Assembly (NCBI GenBank): GCA_900751885.1
Contig: CAADTH010000050.1
Coordinates: forward strand, 124,001-188,000
Direction of reading: 5' to 3'
Source: Clostridia bacterium
GTDB taxonomy: Bacteria; Bacillota; Clostridia; UBA1381
Length of the DNA stretch: 64,000 nt
How positions within the stretch are numbered: position 1 is the stretch's first letter; the number at the start of each line of letters is the position of its first letter. The position numbers and the translations under genes are program-made. Under the pieces are notes generated by a model that did not search any database, had not been told where the DNA came from, and saw nothing but the letters and a program-made list of their open reading frames with translations. Shown piece by piece: positions 8,301 to 17,346 of this stretch.

Positions 8301-11300
8301 ACGTAATCGAATATTGGGAATGTGCAAAATACGTGATACAACTCGTAAGATTATTGAAATGCAATGTGAGGGTTGTGGTGATTTAGAATTAAAACAAGAA
8401 CAAAAAAAGCTTGAAAATATTTACGATAAATATGTAAAAAAATATGGATACTTAAACTCTCGTGTCAATAAATTAGCATTCAGAGATGACTGCGACTACC
8501 CTCTCCTTTGTTCTCTGGAAAATGCTACTGAAAATAATCAATTTGTAAAATCTGATATATTTACAAAGCCAACAATACGACCAACATATAAAGTAACAAA
8601 AGTGGATACGGCTTCAGATGCACTATCACTGTCATTATCCGAACGTGGATATATTGATATTGAATTTATGGCAACACTATATCAAGTACCAATGCCAAAT
8701 ATTATTGAAGAATTAAAGGGAATTATATATCTAAATCCTACTAAATATGACCCCAATAATATAACTATAGGGTATGAAACAGCGGACGAGTATTTATCAG
8801 GAGATGTCAGAGAAAAATTAGAATTAGCAAAAATATATGCTGAGAAAAACCCTGATTTATTTCATGATAATGTTGTTTGTCTTGAAAAAGTACAACCCAA
8901 GGATTTAACAGCAAACGAAATTGATGTTAAATTAGGAGTTCAATGGATTGAAAATGAGGACTATGAAAAATTTATGTATGAAACTTTTCATACACCTAAA
9001 TATTATCAAGAAAAAGATGATAAAGATAAAATTTCTATAGTCAAAAGTAACTTTAATGGGACATATGAAATAATCAATAAAAGAGTTGATTGGAATATTT
9101 CTGTAACAGAAACTTATGGTACTAGTCGCATAAACGCTTATGAAATTTTAGAATCAACATTGAATCTACAATCAGTAACTATAAAAGACCGTGTAAACAA
9201 TCCTGATGGAACTTACTATTATAAGATAAATCAGAAAGATACCATGTTAGCACGAGAAAAACAACAGCAGATAAAAGATTGCTTTAAAGAATGGATTTTT
9301 GCTGATATTGATAGACGTAAAAAATATGTTGATTACTACAATGAAAACTTTAACAATATTCGTTTAAGAACTTATAATGGTGACCACTTTAAATTTGAAG
9401 GTATGAATCCTGACATAGTATTAAGAAAACATCAAAAAGATGCTATTGCACGCATACTCTATTCTAAAACTAATACACTACTTGCTCATGTAGTTGGGGC
9501 TGGCAAGACTTTTGTCATGGTTGCAAGTTGCATGGAACTACGCCGATTACAGATAGCTAAAAAGCCTATGCTTGTAGTTCCAAATCATTTAACTAAACAA
9601 ACAGGTATTGAATTTCTAAGATTATATCCGTCTGCTAATATTTTAGTTACAACAAAAAAAGACTTTGAAAAAAACAACCGATTGAAATTTGTATCGAAAA
9701 TTGCTACTGGAGATTGGGATTGTATAGTTATAGGACAGTCACAATTTGAACGAATTACAATGTCTAAAGAACGTCAAATGGCATTATTAGAAAAACAAAT
9801 CAATGAGATAATGCACGGAATAATTGATATTAAAGCAGAAGATGGTAAGAAATGGGCTATAAAAGATATGGAACGACAAAGAAAATCATTAGAACAACAA
9901 TTAAATGAACTTTTAGATGATAGTAAAAAAGATAATATATTAACCTTTGAAACTTTAGGAATAGATTATCTTTTTGTGGATGAAGCACATCATTATAAAA
10001 ACTGTTCTATATTTAGTAAAATGCGTAATGTCGCTGGAATTACCCAAGCCAAATCAAAAAAGTCTATGGATATGTTATTAAAATGTAAATATCTTCAAGA
10101 AATTAATAATGGAAAGGGGATAGTATTTGCAACTGGCACACCAATCAGTAATAGTATGACAGAAATGTTCGTAATGCAACGATATTTAGACCCCGTTGAA
10201 CTTGAAAAACGAGGTTTACAATATTTTGATTCCTGGGCTTCACAATTCGGTGAGGTTGTTACATCATTAGAACTTGCACCTGAAGGAACAGGATATAGAC
10301 TACGTAACCGATTTTCAAAATTTGTTAACCTTCCAGAACTTGTTAATATGTTTCGGAATTTTGCAGATGTACAAACTGCTGATATGTTGAATTTACCAAC
10401 TCCCTCACTAAAAGGAGAAAAATATAATATAGTTAAGTGTCAACCGAGTGAATTTATGCTTAATGAAATGCAAAACTATGTAGAAAGAGCAAAATTAATT
10501 CGTGATGGATTAGATAATTCTATTGATAATATGTTAAAAGTTACAAATGAAGCTCGTCAATTATCAACTGACCAGCGTTTAATAGATGCTACACTGGAAA
10601 ATACTCCTGATTCAAAAGTTAGTAAATGCGCTGATGATGTATATACACATTATATAGAATCAGAAGATACAAAGGGAACCCAAATTATATTTAGTGATAT
10701 AGGTACACCAAGAAATGGGTTTAATGTATATGATGCCTTAAAATCTGAATTGATTGCACGAGGAATTCCAGAAAATGAAATTGCTTATATTCATGATGCT
10801 AATAATGAGGTTCAACGTGAAAATTTATTTTCAAATATGCGTAATGGAGTTATCCGAGTTTTAATAGGTTCTACAGCCAAAATGGGAACAGGTACAAATG
10901 TTCAGGATAGACTTATCGCCTTATCACATCTGGATTGTCCGTATCGACCATCAGATATTGAACAACGAGAAGGACGCATTTTACGTCAAGGAAATATCTA
11001 TCCCGAAGTATATATTAATCGTTACGTAACAACAAATACTTTTGATGCGTATATGTGGCAAATTGTAGAAAACAAACAACGTTTTATTAGTCAAATAATG
11101 ACCAGCCATTCAGTAGCTCGTGAATGTGAGGATATTGATGAATCAGTATTAAGTTTCGCTGAGGTTAAAGCTATTGCCTCTGGCGATAGTAGAATTAAAG
11201 AAAAAATGAATTTAGAGATAGAGGTTCAAAGATTACAATTACTAAAATCTTCTTATGATAAGCAACGATATACTCTACAAGAAAAAATTTTAGTAAATTA

Positions 11301-12567
11301 TCCCCAACAAATTGCAAAACTTAAAGAATTACTTGAAGGTTATATCAAAGACAAAGAATGTAGAAATACAAATGCTCTATCAGAATTTTTTATTAAACTA
11401 GGTAATTTAGAATTTGATAATAAAGAGACTGCTGGAAAGTGGATAATGACAAAAATGTTTACTACAAAATATGGAATTGAAGATATAAAAATCGGTACAT
11501 ATAAAGGCTTTAATATATACTTAACATCACCCAAATCATTTATAGATAGTAATGAACTTATTTTACGAAATAATATGAGTTATCATGTTGACATTGGAAA
11601 AAGTGAAAGCGGTATTATTACCCGAATTGATAATCAATTAAAAAGTATCGACAATTTAATAGCAAATACTGAGAAAAAAATATCTGAATTAGAAAAAAAT
11701 ATAGTTTTAGCTGAACAAGAATACAATACCCCATTTAAACACGATGATTTATTAAAAGAAAAATCTCAACGTCTACAAATTTTAAATAATGAACTTGATT
11801 TAAGTAAGCAAGAAGATGTTGTTGTTTATGACGAAAACTTAAAGGAGAAAAATAATGAAGAAGAACTTTACCAAGAACAGGACAGACATTCTGAAAATAA
11901 TGACGATGAACAAAATCTCACGCAAACAGATTATCAAAAAAACACCGAGAATACGGAACATCAATCCCAGATAGAAAAAAAGCTCAAGATGCCTAATTTC
12001 TATAAAGGTATCAATTCTTATGATGAAAATACAGTTAATTTTCAAAATATAAAACCAATTAAATTAAAAGAAAATCCACTCGTATCTGCAAAAGAACCAC
12101 TTCTGAACAAAAATTGTTCTATAATTGAAAATTGGAATGAAATACATGAATTTAATAAATATCGTGAAATTAAAGCTATGATTACTCATATAGTTGAAAT
12201 GAGTGGTCCACAATGGGCAGAATTCACACAAAATCTACTTGATAGCTATGAATTTCTTAAAGGTACTGGCGGCAGTGCCTCCACATATGAAATTCCACAG
12301 AAATATTCAGAAATTAACAACTTTTATTATTTACCAAAAGATATACAAGAAGAATTTACAAAACAATCTTATAAAACATGTGTACTTGTTGTCAATTCAT
12401 GTAATAATCATCAACTACTAATTGATGCACAAGGATATGATTATGCCAGATATGCAAGTGAAACTAATGAATATATTGATGTAGATAAATTAAAAAAAGA
12501 ATATAGTATTCTCTTGATTAATAATAATACTTGCGCTGTAGATGATGAAGATGAATTAGAAATGTAA
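5356..12567 (+). CDS. Giant ArdC-like / N6-adenine methylase / SNF2-type helicase protein
   Basis: About 2403 residues, starting at TTG 5356, 9 nt after AAAGGAGG. Domains in order: an ArdC-like ssDNA-binding domain (residues ~20-80: FNNSLLIYAQRPTAT...VGRWINKGAKSI); a GNAT-like segment (~420-490, FVENEKRRQGLGRNMV); an N6-adenine methylase (~590-870) with AdoMet motif LDPAMGTGNF and catalytic-type motif GNIPFG; an SNF2/DEAD helicase (~1360-1900) with Walker A HVVGAGKT, DEAH (VDEAHHYKN) and motif VI (QREGRILRQG); then coiled coil and a C-terminal domain. Such fusions are common in large Firmicutes conjugative elements and are thought to protect or process incoming DNA. It ends in the acidic tail DDEDELEM. 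Confidence 0.9.
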   Translation: MSRAKQISEIYNDICNRVIQNEKEWLDYLKFASGIYKYNFNNSLLIYAQRPTATMVADMSVWNKQVGRWINKGAKSICVFDDVKSYPKLKYLFDIADTNGTYDTIPKLWHLDIKLEPLLIKNLNNKLNTNYGTITDCINHMIYNRIDTHEDYYNNISKSLNGIETNNQDLLPFFESILKNSSYYMIANRSGLNTSHMNGLFDDIKSFITKESLCYLGNRTCDLSKYVLSTFAKSINEVLKEQKERNIVQKNNISTNTKSKEITKDNKFEQIKLPFNPIQETLLNGIDDYSIPDDTPTQPIDTGLYIGQEINIDNKTFQIISIDTNFDEIRLSEVSFDEKSELPLFRSERINFIQECLRNQEENTSDINKKADFSTSHLDISNEQHSIESKDTILNDVRSNEYTIEDNYIDYHDGQHDYIIQVNEADKKTSAYLEYSVYEDKPYINYIFVENEKRRQGLGRNMVQFLQQKYPNIEIEWGYMTDDGIALKNAVTYTVTNEEHIKLTNELNRLNTEITKLDETYKEATVPNDIKNHWYELEDERYRIKERLSNSSPSFSFVKLPKNTPTIEFLHTDNQIPKIDYAYNPEDNLYPGGMKTRFKNNIEAIKVLKKVESENRFATSDEQIILARYAGWGAMPQAFDSEITHWHKEFEELKSILTPEEYKSARASTNNSHYTAPDIIPYIYQAFDKWGFHGGNVLDPAMGTGNFYATMPNDFKKNCNLFGVEIDDISGRIAKQLHQSADIRIQGFETTNFPDNFFDIAIGNIPFGAYKVHDPAFNKYNYYIHDYFIAKSLDKIRPGGVIAYITTSGTLDKQNKSIRKYIASRADLIGAIRLPQNAFKSIANTDVTTDILFLQKREQIMMSEEPEWINLGKTSDDVPVNMYYVKHPEMLLGKMGFYKNMYGNETDTGLYPDEKESLNESLKKAIDNLPTIDLSSYKYEDKENDIIPADSNVRNYTYTVVSNEIYYRENSIMRHMEFKNTTRNRILGMCKIRDTTRKIIEMQCEGCGDLELKQEQKKLENIYDKYVKKYGYLNSRVNKLAFRDDCDYPLLCSLENATENNQFVKSDIFTKPTIRPTYKVTKVDTASDALSLSLSERGYIDIEFMATLYQVPMPNIIEELKGIIYLNPTKYDPNNITIGYETADEYLSGDVREKLELAKIYAEKNPDLFHDNVVCLEKVQPKDLTANEIDVKLGVQWIENEDYEKFMYETFHTPKYYQEKDDKDKISIVKSNFNGTYEIINKRVDWNISVTETYGTSRINAYEILESTLNLQSVTIKDRVNNPDGTYYYKINQKDTMLAREKQQQIKDCFKEWIFADIDRRKKYVDYYNENFNNIRLRTYNGDHFKFEGMNPDIVLRKHQKDAIARILYSKTNTLLAHVVGAGKTFVMVASCMELRRLQIAKKPMLVVPNHLTKQTGIEFLRLYPSANILVTTKKDFEKNNRLKFVSKIATGDWDCIVIGQSQFERITMSKERQMALLEKQINEIMHGIIDIKAEDGKKWAIKDMERQRKSLEQQLNELLDDSKKDNILTFETLGIDYLFVDEAHHYKNCSIFSKMRNVAGITQAKSKKSMDMLLKCKYLQEINNGKGIVFATGTPISNSMTEMFVMQRYLDPVELEKRGLQYFDSWASQFGEVVTSLELAPEGTGYRLRNRFSKFVNLPELVNMFRNFADVQTADMLNLPTPSLKGEKYNIVKCQPSEFMLNEMQNYVERAKLIRDGLDNSIDNMLKVTNEARQLSTDQRLIDATLENTPDSKVSKCADDVYTHYIESEDTKGTQIIFSDIGTPRNGFNVYDALKSELIARGIPENEIAYIHDANNEVQRENLFSNMRNGVIRVLIGSTAKMGTGTNVQDRLIALSHLDCPYRPSDIEQREGRILRQGNIYPEVYINRYVTTNTFDAYMWQIVENKQRFISQIMTSHSVARECEDIDESVLSFAEVKAIASGDSRIKEKMNLEIEVQRLQLLKSSYDKQRYTLQEKILVNYPQQIAKLKELLEGYIKDKECRNTNALSEFFIKLGNLEFDNKETAGKWIMTKMFTTKYGIEDIKIGTYKGFNIYLTSPKSFIDSNELILRNNMSYHVDIGKSESGIITRIDNQLKSIDNLIANTEKKISELEKNIVLAEQEYNTPFKHDDLLKEKSQRLQILNNELDLSKQEDVVVYDENLKEKNNEEELYQEQDRHSENNDDEQNLTQTDYQKNTENTEHQSQIEKKLKMPNFYKGINSYDENTVNFQNIKPIKLKENPLVSAKEPLLNKNCSIIENWNEIHEFNKYREIKAMITHIVEMSGPQWAEFTQNLLDSYEFLKGTGGSASTYEIPQKYSEINNFYYLPKDIQEEFTKQSYKTCVLVVNSCNNHQLLIDAQGYDYARYASETNEYIDVDKLKKEYSILLINNNTCAVDDEDELEM

Positions 12568-12597
12568 CCTCGTGTAATTTTTGCACAAGGTTTTTTT
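12568..12597 (+). repeat. Dispersed gene-boundary hairpin, copy 1
   Basis: CCTCGTGT (12568-12575) pairs imperfectly with GCACAAGG (12583-12590), directly after the stop codon of the giant methylase-helicase gene. A seven-T tract follows, so this copy can act as a terminator. It is one of six related copies in the element; the better copies are perfect (AACCTTGTGC / GCACAAGGTT). Confidence 0.85.
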
Positions 12598-12612
12598 ATT
12601 GGAGAGGATTTT

Positions 12613-13848
12613 ATGAAAAAAAGATTTACAGAGGAACAATTTCAAAAAGCATTAAAAGTACCGTTAGTACCCTTCATGCAACAACGTGGCTATAACCTTA
12701 TTCAAAAGAGTAATGAATATCGTTGGAAAGACCACGATAGTTTTGTAGTCAGTAATAACAAATGGCATTGGTTTAGTCGTGGAATGGGTGGTAATGTTAT
12801 TAGTCTACTAACACGTGTAGAAAACATGGATATGGTAGATGCTGTTTTATTACTAAATGAAGATGAATTAAATAATCATTATGAATCTATTCCACTTACA
12901 AATAATCAGGACTATCATAAACGAACATCACAAAACATTGAATTAATTTCACCAAATAAAAATGAAACAAATAAACATATTGTTGCCTATCTTAATCAAA
13001 TACGTGGTATTAGTATGAATATATTATATGATGCCATCAATAGAAAACAACTTTACGAAAACAAAGAATTTTATGCAACAACGTGTACAAATATAGATGA
13101 AGATGGTGTAATACATCAAAAATCATTAAAAATAATTGACACTCCTACTCTGCAAAAACTTCAAAAATTTGGTCTGATTGAAAATGTGAATAAAAATATT
13201 TTTGGTATGGTATTATGCGAAGATAAGAAAAAAAATATAAAATATATGGTTGTTGAAAATGCAAATATAGCAACATTGGATGATTTAAAAAAACAAAATT
13301 TTATTGAAAAATACTCAATAGTCTATAATTGTGTATTTGCTGGAACTGATGATTCAGGAGTTTTGCGTTTTGCATCATTACGTGGAGCAAGCCAGTACAG
13401 CACCTTTAAAAAAGATTTAATAAACTCTAATAAAGAGTACGTACCAATCATGCAAGGTAGAAGCAATACTGTATATGTGTTTGAAGCACCTATAGACATG
13501 TACAGTCATGCAACACTTTTTGAATCGTCAGGATTGGATTGGAAAAAAGATTATAGACTGTTTTTATCAGGAGTTAGTCCGATAGCGTTAGACCATTTTC
13601 TTGAATCTCACACGAATATTAATAATATTGGGTTTTGTCTGGATAACGATGAAACGGGACATGACACAGCGAAAAAATTTATGGAAATTTATTCTGATAG
13701 AGGTTACAATGTCAAAGCTTTTTTTCCAAAAACAAAAGACTATAATCAAGATTTAATTAATTGGAGGTCAAATCCTGTAAAACCATACTACATTGTAAAA
13801 CACATACCTTCAATATCACAGATAAGTGATGATGAAATAGAACTATAA
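12613..13848 (+). CDS. CHC2-like/Toprim (DUF3991-type) primase-like protein
   Basis: A 411-residue protein. The N-terminal region (residues ~10-95: VPLVPFMQQRGYNL..., WKDHDSFVV, WHWFSRGMGGNVISLL) matches the zinc-finger-like primase domain found with DUF3991. The C-terminal Toprim domain (~280-390) has VFEAPIDMYSHATLFE and FCLDNDETGHDTAKKF, which supply the acidic metal-binding residues. Its likely role is priming complementary-strand synthesis after transfer. It starts 15 nt after hairpin copy 1, with GGAGAGG. It ends with the acidic tail SDDEIEL. Confidence 0.85.
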   Translation: MKKRFTEEQFQKALKVPLVPFMQQRGYNLIQKSNEYRWKDHDSFVVSNNKWHWFSRGMGGNVISLLTRVENMDMVDAVLLLNEDELNNHYESIPLTNNQDYHKRTSQNIELISPNKNETNKHIVAYLNQIRGISMNILYDAINRKQLYENKEFYATTCTNIDEDGVIHQKSLKIIDTPTLQKLQKFGLIENVNKNIFGMVLCEDKKKNIKYMVVENANIATLDDLKKQNFIEKYSIVYNCVFAGTDDSGVLRFASLRGASQYSTFKKDLINSNKEYVPIMQGRSNTVYVFEAPIDMYSHATLFESSGLDWKKDYRLFLSGVSPIALDHFLESHTNINNIGFCLDNDETGHDTAKKFMEIYSDRGYNVKAFFPKTKDYNQDLINWRSNPVKPYYIVKHIPSISQISDDEIEL

Positions 13849-13873
13849 ATCTTATGCAATTCTGCACAAGGAT
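13849..13873 (+). repeat. Dispersed gene-boundary hairpin, copy 2
   Basis: CTTATGCA (13851-13858) pairs with TGCACAAG (13863-13870) with one mismatch; ATC and GAT flank the arms. It begins at the stop codon of the primase-like gene. No T tract follows, so termination is unlikely for this copy. Confidence 0.75.
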
Positions 13874-13898
13874 TAATAAATAGAAAGGAATTATAAAA

Positions 13899-14528
13899 AT
13901 GTCATTTCATAATTTACCATACTTTAGTATGTGGGGTAAAATTCAACATTGCAAGGAAATTGGAGATAATATTTATAGCGTTATTACAGCAGGACATGGA
14001 GGTATCATGATACCTACCGATATAGCTAAGCAAATTTTATCAAATAAAGCATTAATTAACGGTGTGGTTGAAGATGGTTACATACAATATGAAAAATATG
14101 CAAAAGAAATAAATCTAAAAGACATAGAAAAATATGGTAAGTATTGGTTGCCTGAGTATTTTGGGAATTATCTACCCCCTATTGAATCACCTACGGGAGA
14201 TATAAAAAACATTTATGAATTATCAAATGGAGTTTTCCTAATTGAAAATGATAACGGATTAGAATTAGCAGTTCACAAGGAAAAAAGTAAATATATGCGT
14301 TATCAAAACAATGAATTGGGAGATTATAAATATTTTCGTGAGTTTAATCCAGCCTTATTAGATAGACTATGTATAAATGAAAATTCTGATATTAAACATA
14401 AAATACAACAAATAACTGATGATTTAGGAGTTGATTCTCCTGTTATACAAAAAACAATCGAGAAATCCCAGAATATAGAAAATAAAATTGTGGCTGAAAT
14501 AGAAGAAGATGAAGAACTATCAATTTAA
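13899..14528 (+). CDS. Conserved-looking conjugative-element protein of unknown function
   Basis: A 209-residue soluble protein that I do not recognise with certainty. A central segment with ITAGHGGIMIPTDIAKQIL and GYIQYEKY resembles a small domain (HGGI motif) seen in other large conjugative-element proteins. No membrane segment or signal peptide is visible. AGAAAGGAA precedes its ATG. It lies between the primase-like gene and oriT/mobC, which suggests DNA processing. The C-terminus, EIEEDEELSI, is one of the shared acidic tails. Confidence 0.6.
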   Translation: MSFHNLPYFSMWGKIQHCKEIGDNIYSVITAGHGGIMIPTDIAKQILSNKALINGVVEDGYIQYEKYAKEINLKDIEKYGKYWLPEYFGNYLPPIESPTGDIKNIYELSNGVFLIENDNGLELAVHKEKSKYMRYQNNELGDYKYFREFNPALLDRLCINENSDIKHKIQQITDDLGVDSPVIQKTIEKSQNIENKIVAEIEEDEELSI

Positions 14529-14589
14529 TTTTCAGATATGTAAATTTATCTTTAGATGCAATAATCTTATAATAGTGTATTTTATATAT

Positions 14590-14700
14590 CGGCACGAAGT
14601 GACGGCAAGCTACTCATTTGTTGCACAAACGCTTGATGGGCTTGCCCATACCCAAATAAATATATGGGTCTTACCCATACCCGCTAAAAAAACTGGAGGT
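14590..14700 (+). other. Candidate origin of transfer (oriT)
   Basis: A non-coding region directly upstream of mobC and the relaxase, richer in G+C than its surroundings. It has three inverted repeats: GGCAAGC (14604-14610) with GCTTGCC (14640-14646); ATGGGC-TT-GCCCAT (14636-14649); and TATGGGT-CTT-ACCCATA (14663-14679). MOBP relaxases usually nick beside an inverted repeat just upstream of their own operon. The exact nic position cannot be read from the sequence. Confidence 0.65.
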
Positions 14701-14704
14701 ACAC

Positions 14705-15025
14705 ATGAATAAAAATAAATATATCAGTTTTCGTGTAACTGAAAGTGAATACACCTTGATAAAATCTAAAGCAGAAAAAGCTGGTATGACAATATCAAAA
14801 TTTGCAAGTAAATCCATATTAGGTCAAAATATCTATGTTATTAAAGGAGTTAAAGATTTTACACATCAATTATCAAAAATAGGAACAAATGTGAATCAGC
14901 TTGCAATCTTAGCTCATGATGGCAAATTAAAAGTAATTGATTTAAGTGAAACAAGAAAGGAGTTAAATATGATTTGGCAATCATTGAATTTATTAAGAAA
15001 CCACCTAAAACAAAAGCAGGATTAA
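14705..15025 (+). CDS. mobC: MobC-like relaxosome accessory protein
   Basis: A 106-residue protein with an N-terminal ribbon-helix-helix-like stretch (YISFRVTESEYTLIKSKAEKAGMTISKFA) and the MobC-type segment HQLSKIGTNVNQLAILAH. MobC proteins bind oriT and help the relaxase open the duplex. AACTGGAGG lies just upstream. The relaxase gene overlaps its 3' end by about 50 nt. It lacks the acidic tail found on the relaxase. Confidence 0.88.
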   Translation: MNKNKYISFRVTESEYTLIKSKAEKAGMTISKFASKSILGQNIYVIKGVKDFTHQLSKIGTNVNQLAILAHDGKLKVIDLSETRKELNMIWQSLNLLRNHLKQKQD

Positions 15026-15969
15026 GAAGATTGATTAATTATATTACCAATCTCGAAAAGACACAAGAACATCTTATTGGCGGATATAATTGTGATAGTC
15101 AGAATGCTTATTTTGAATTTATGAATATAAAAGAAATTTATCACAAAACAGATGGGATACAAGCAAGACATTTTATCCAATCATTTAAACCTGATGAATC
15201 ATTAACACCAGAGATTGCAAAGGAAATTGCCGACAAATTAGTTCAATACGCTGATTTTAAAGAATTCCAATTAGTATATGCTGTTCATGTCAACACTGAA
15301 CATTTACATACACACTTTGTTATAAACTCAGTCAACAATGAGACAGGACTTAGGTGGCATCAAACAGACACAGAGCTTCAGGAATTAAAAAACTATTCTG
15401 ATAAATTATGTGAAGAATACGGACTCAATATAATTACAAAAAAAGAAAAAGGACATAGAAGTCAAGGAGAATATAGAAACCAAAAAAAATCATCAAGCTG
15501 GAAACATGAACTATTTCTAGCTGTCAAACATTGTTCCTCTATTGCTATTAGTAAAGACGATTTTATTAACAAAATGGCTGATTTAGGATACAAAGTTTTA
15601 TGGACTGATAAAAAATATATAACATTTATTACACCAGATAATAAAAAATGTAGGAATAATAAGCTCTACCCACAAGACAGATTTTCTAAAGAAAAATTAC
15701 TTGATATGTTTGAAAACAATAAACGTATACAAGACGAGCGAATTAAAATAAGCAATCAAATTCAAAATGAATTAGAACGGAGAAAGCATTGGAATAACTT
15801 TCTGTCCGTTCTTTCTTTATTTTCAGGCTCAAATGATAAAAGAAATAAAAAAAACCACTATCCCCTTTCTTATTTGGAAGGTGAAGCATTGAAAGAAGAA
15901 TTACTTAAATTACAAAATCAAGGTGAAATTAATTGGGATGATGATGACAACGAAGATTATGAACTATAG
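14974..15969 (+). CDS. MOBP-type relaxase
   Basis: A 331-residue relaxase, shorter than many MOBP proteins. It has the three-histidine metal motif in HVNTEHLHTHFVINSVN (residues ~103-120). A catalytic tyrosine is probably among those in the first 70 residues (for example LINYITN or GGYNCDSQNAYF). The relaxase nicks oriT and stays covalently attached to the transferred strand. Its TTG start at 14974 follows AAAGGAG. The C-terminus DDDDNEDYEL is one of the shared acidic tails, of interest because the relaxase is the one protein certain to enter the recipient. Confidence 0.9.
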   Translation: MAIIEFIKKPPKTKAGLRRLINYITNLEKTQEHLIGGYNCDSQNAYFEFMNIKEIYHKTDGIQARHFIQSFKPDESLTPEIAKEIADKLVQYADFKEFQLVYAVHVNTEHLHTHFVINSVNNETGLRWHQTDTELQELKNYSDKLCEEYGLNIITKKEKGHRSQGEYRNQKKSSSWKHELFLAVKHCSSIAISKDDFINKMADLGYKVLWTDKKYITFITPDNKKCRNNKLYPQDRFSKEKLLDMFENNKRIQDERIKISNQIQNELERRKHWNNFLSVLSLFSGSNDKRNKKNHYPLSYLEGEALKEELLKLQNQGEINWDDDDNEDYEL

Positions 15970-15980
15970 GAGGATTAATA

Positions 15981-16259
15981 ATGAAACAATTTGTCAATGG
16001 GATATATTTTGCTGTGATTGAAATACACAATAATGGTCACTTGAGTTATTTATTTGTTCCACAAGTATCCGTGGAACAAAATAAAATAAATAATTATTCT
16101 GATAAACAGTCTATATTAGTTACTTACTATATTTATGGAGGAACTAAACCAACAAGAGCCTGTAATATGGATGAATTGAGTTTTTTTAAAAATAATTTTA
16201 TGACACTATTTTCAAATGGTCAACTATATGTTGCATCTAAAGAAAATTTAACACACTAA
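15981..16259 (+). CDS. Small protein of unknown function
   Basis: A 92-residue protein 11 nt after the relaxase, preceded by AGGAGGA, so probably in the same transcript. It shows alternating hydrophobic strands (GIYFAVIEIHNNGHLSYLFVPQV), no signal peptide and no known motif. I do not recognise a family. Hairpin copy 3 begins at its stop codon. Confidence 0.65.
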   Translation: MKQFVNGIYFAVIEIHNNGHLSYLFVPQVSVEQNKINNYSDKQSILVTYYIYGGTKPTRACNMDELSFFKNNFMTLFSNGQLYVASKENLTH

Positions 16260-16282
16260 CCTTGTGCAAAATTTACACAAGG
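16260..16282 (+). repeat. Dispersed gene-boundary hairpin, copy 3
   Basis: CCTTGTGC (16260-16267) opposes ACACAAGG (16275-16282), with one mismatch at the base of the loop. It starts at the stop codon of the preceding gene and ends just before the AAAGGAGG of the next. No T tract follows. Confidence 0.8.
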
Positions 16283-16301
16283 TCTGAAAGGAGGAATTAC
16301 T

Positions 16302-16754
16302 ATAAAAAAACGAAGTATAATAGCAATTATCTTACTAATATCTACTATATTTTTAAATATTTATATCTCTACAATAATACATCAGTTACTTAGTAGTGGT
16401 TTTGAAAAAATTATTCTACCTCATTTTAATGAATGTATAACCAGTATATCAGCAAACCGCCAGCATCTAATTATATTTTTAACAACTGAGTTATTCATTT
16501 TAATGGGGATTATACTATTATTATTTAATCGTTGGGGAGATTACGCAAGCAAAATGCAAACTATTACTAACGAAATAAAAACTCCTGTCCCAGCAGGACA
16601 AAAACAACATGGTTCAGCAAGGTGGTTATATCCCAAAGAATATAAAACAACTTTTAATGTTGCAAAAGTTTTTAGATTTGACAAAAAAATAAAATATTTA
16701 ATACAACATGGTCGGGATGATTTGGATTTTTTAAAAGGAGGTAAAAATGAATGA
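16302..16754 (+). CDS. N-terminal membrane part of the type IV coupling protein, ATA start
   Basis: The open frame runs from about 16296 to 16754. The first ATG is at 16503, but AAAGGAGG (about 16287-16294) lies 7 nt before an in-frame ATA at 16302. From there the product begins IKKRSIIAIILLISTIFLNI, a transmembrane helix preceded by lysines. A second helix, a PVPAGQKQHGSARWL motif and a basic tail follow. That motif normally joins the membrane domain to the ATPase in VirD4/TraG proteins of Firmicutes elements. Starting at 16503 would lose helix 1 and leave the ribosome site unused. The coupling protein therefore appears split, with its ATPase at 17347. Confidence 0.7.
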   Translation: MKKRSIIAIILLISTIFLNIYISTIIHQLLSSGFEKIILPHFNECITSISANRQHLIIFLTTELFILMGIILLLFNRWGDYASKMQTITNEIKTPVPAGQKQHGSARWLYPKEYKTTFNVAKVFRFDKKIKYLIQHGRDDLDFLKGGKNE

Positions 16755-16911
16755 ATTTGAAAAATTTGACCGTATGATGCGACAAAATAGAGGTATACGA
16801 TTCCCTACATTCTCACCTGATTTCAAAAAGAAAAAACCAATAGATAAATCACATAAAAAAATAAACGATAGGAGCAAAATAGATGAAACTTCAAATTATA
16901 AAGATAAATAA
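16747..16911 (+). CDS. Small basic protein inside the split coupling-protein region
   Basis: A 54-residue reading frame (MNEFEKFDRMMRQNRG..., then KKKKPIDKSHKKINDRSK). Its ATG at 16747 overlaps the preceding stop by 8 nt, AAAGGAGG lies at the right distance, and its end overlaps the next gene by 29 nt. Such close packing argues that it is translated. It is strongly basic, with no known motif. It could bridge the separated membrane and ATPase parts of the coupling protein. Confidence 0.55.
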   Translation: MNEFEKFDRMMRQNRGIRFPTFSPDFKKKKPIDKSHKKINDRSKIDETSNYKDK

Positions 16912-17332
16912 TACAATAGATTTTGGGCTTATAAAAAATCATCCTTATCATAGTATTCCAGCAGGGCAAAAATTACGTATGGAATTTTTACATAATAATA
17001 TACGAATTGGAACTATGTACTGGGTGAAACCCTCATATATGACGGAATCACAAAATACTGTTTTAGAATTAAAACATATATGTTTTGTAAAAAATGTCCC
17101 ATTTGACCTAAAACTAAAAGCTATAAAAATGGCAAGAAAGTATATACGCAAACATTTACGGTTTATTAATGGACTTATTACAGTATGTAAAGAAGAGGAA
17201 ATAATAACGAACAAATTATTTTCTAATGATAATTGGTTTCCTATATTGCAACATATGATTCCACAGGTCACGAAATCTGATGATATTTGGGACGGATATA
17301 CTGTTGAAAAAACGTTAGCTAGAACACCATAA
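16883..17332 (+). CDS. Unknown protein between the two coupling-protein parts
   Basis: A 149-residue protein without signal peptide or membrane helix. It contains a second copy of the phrase IPAGQKLRMEF, reminiscent of the PAGQ motif of the N-terminal coupling-protein gene. It then has LELKHICFVKNVPFDLKLKAIKMARKYIRKHLRFI, which could be a basic helix. AGGAGC precedes the ATG. The family is not recognised. Its position between the two parts of the coupling protein suggests it replaces or supports a linker domain. Confidence 0.6.
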   Translation: MKLQIIKINNTIDFGLIKNHPYHSIPAGQKLRMEFLHNNIRIGTMYWVKPSYMTESQNTVLELKHICFVKNVPFDLKLKAIKMARKYIRKHLRFINGLITVCKEEEIITNKLFSNDNWFPILQHMIPQVTKSDDIWDGYTVEKTLARTP

Positions 17333-17346
17333 GGAGGTATACTGAT

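Noticed and set aside
14509..14712. 67-residue open frame between the HGGI protein and mobC
   Set aside because: It overlaps the oriT-like repeats, has no ribosome site and a low-complexity start; the region reads as non-coding.
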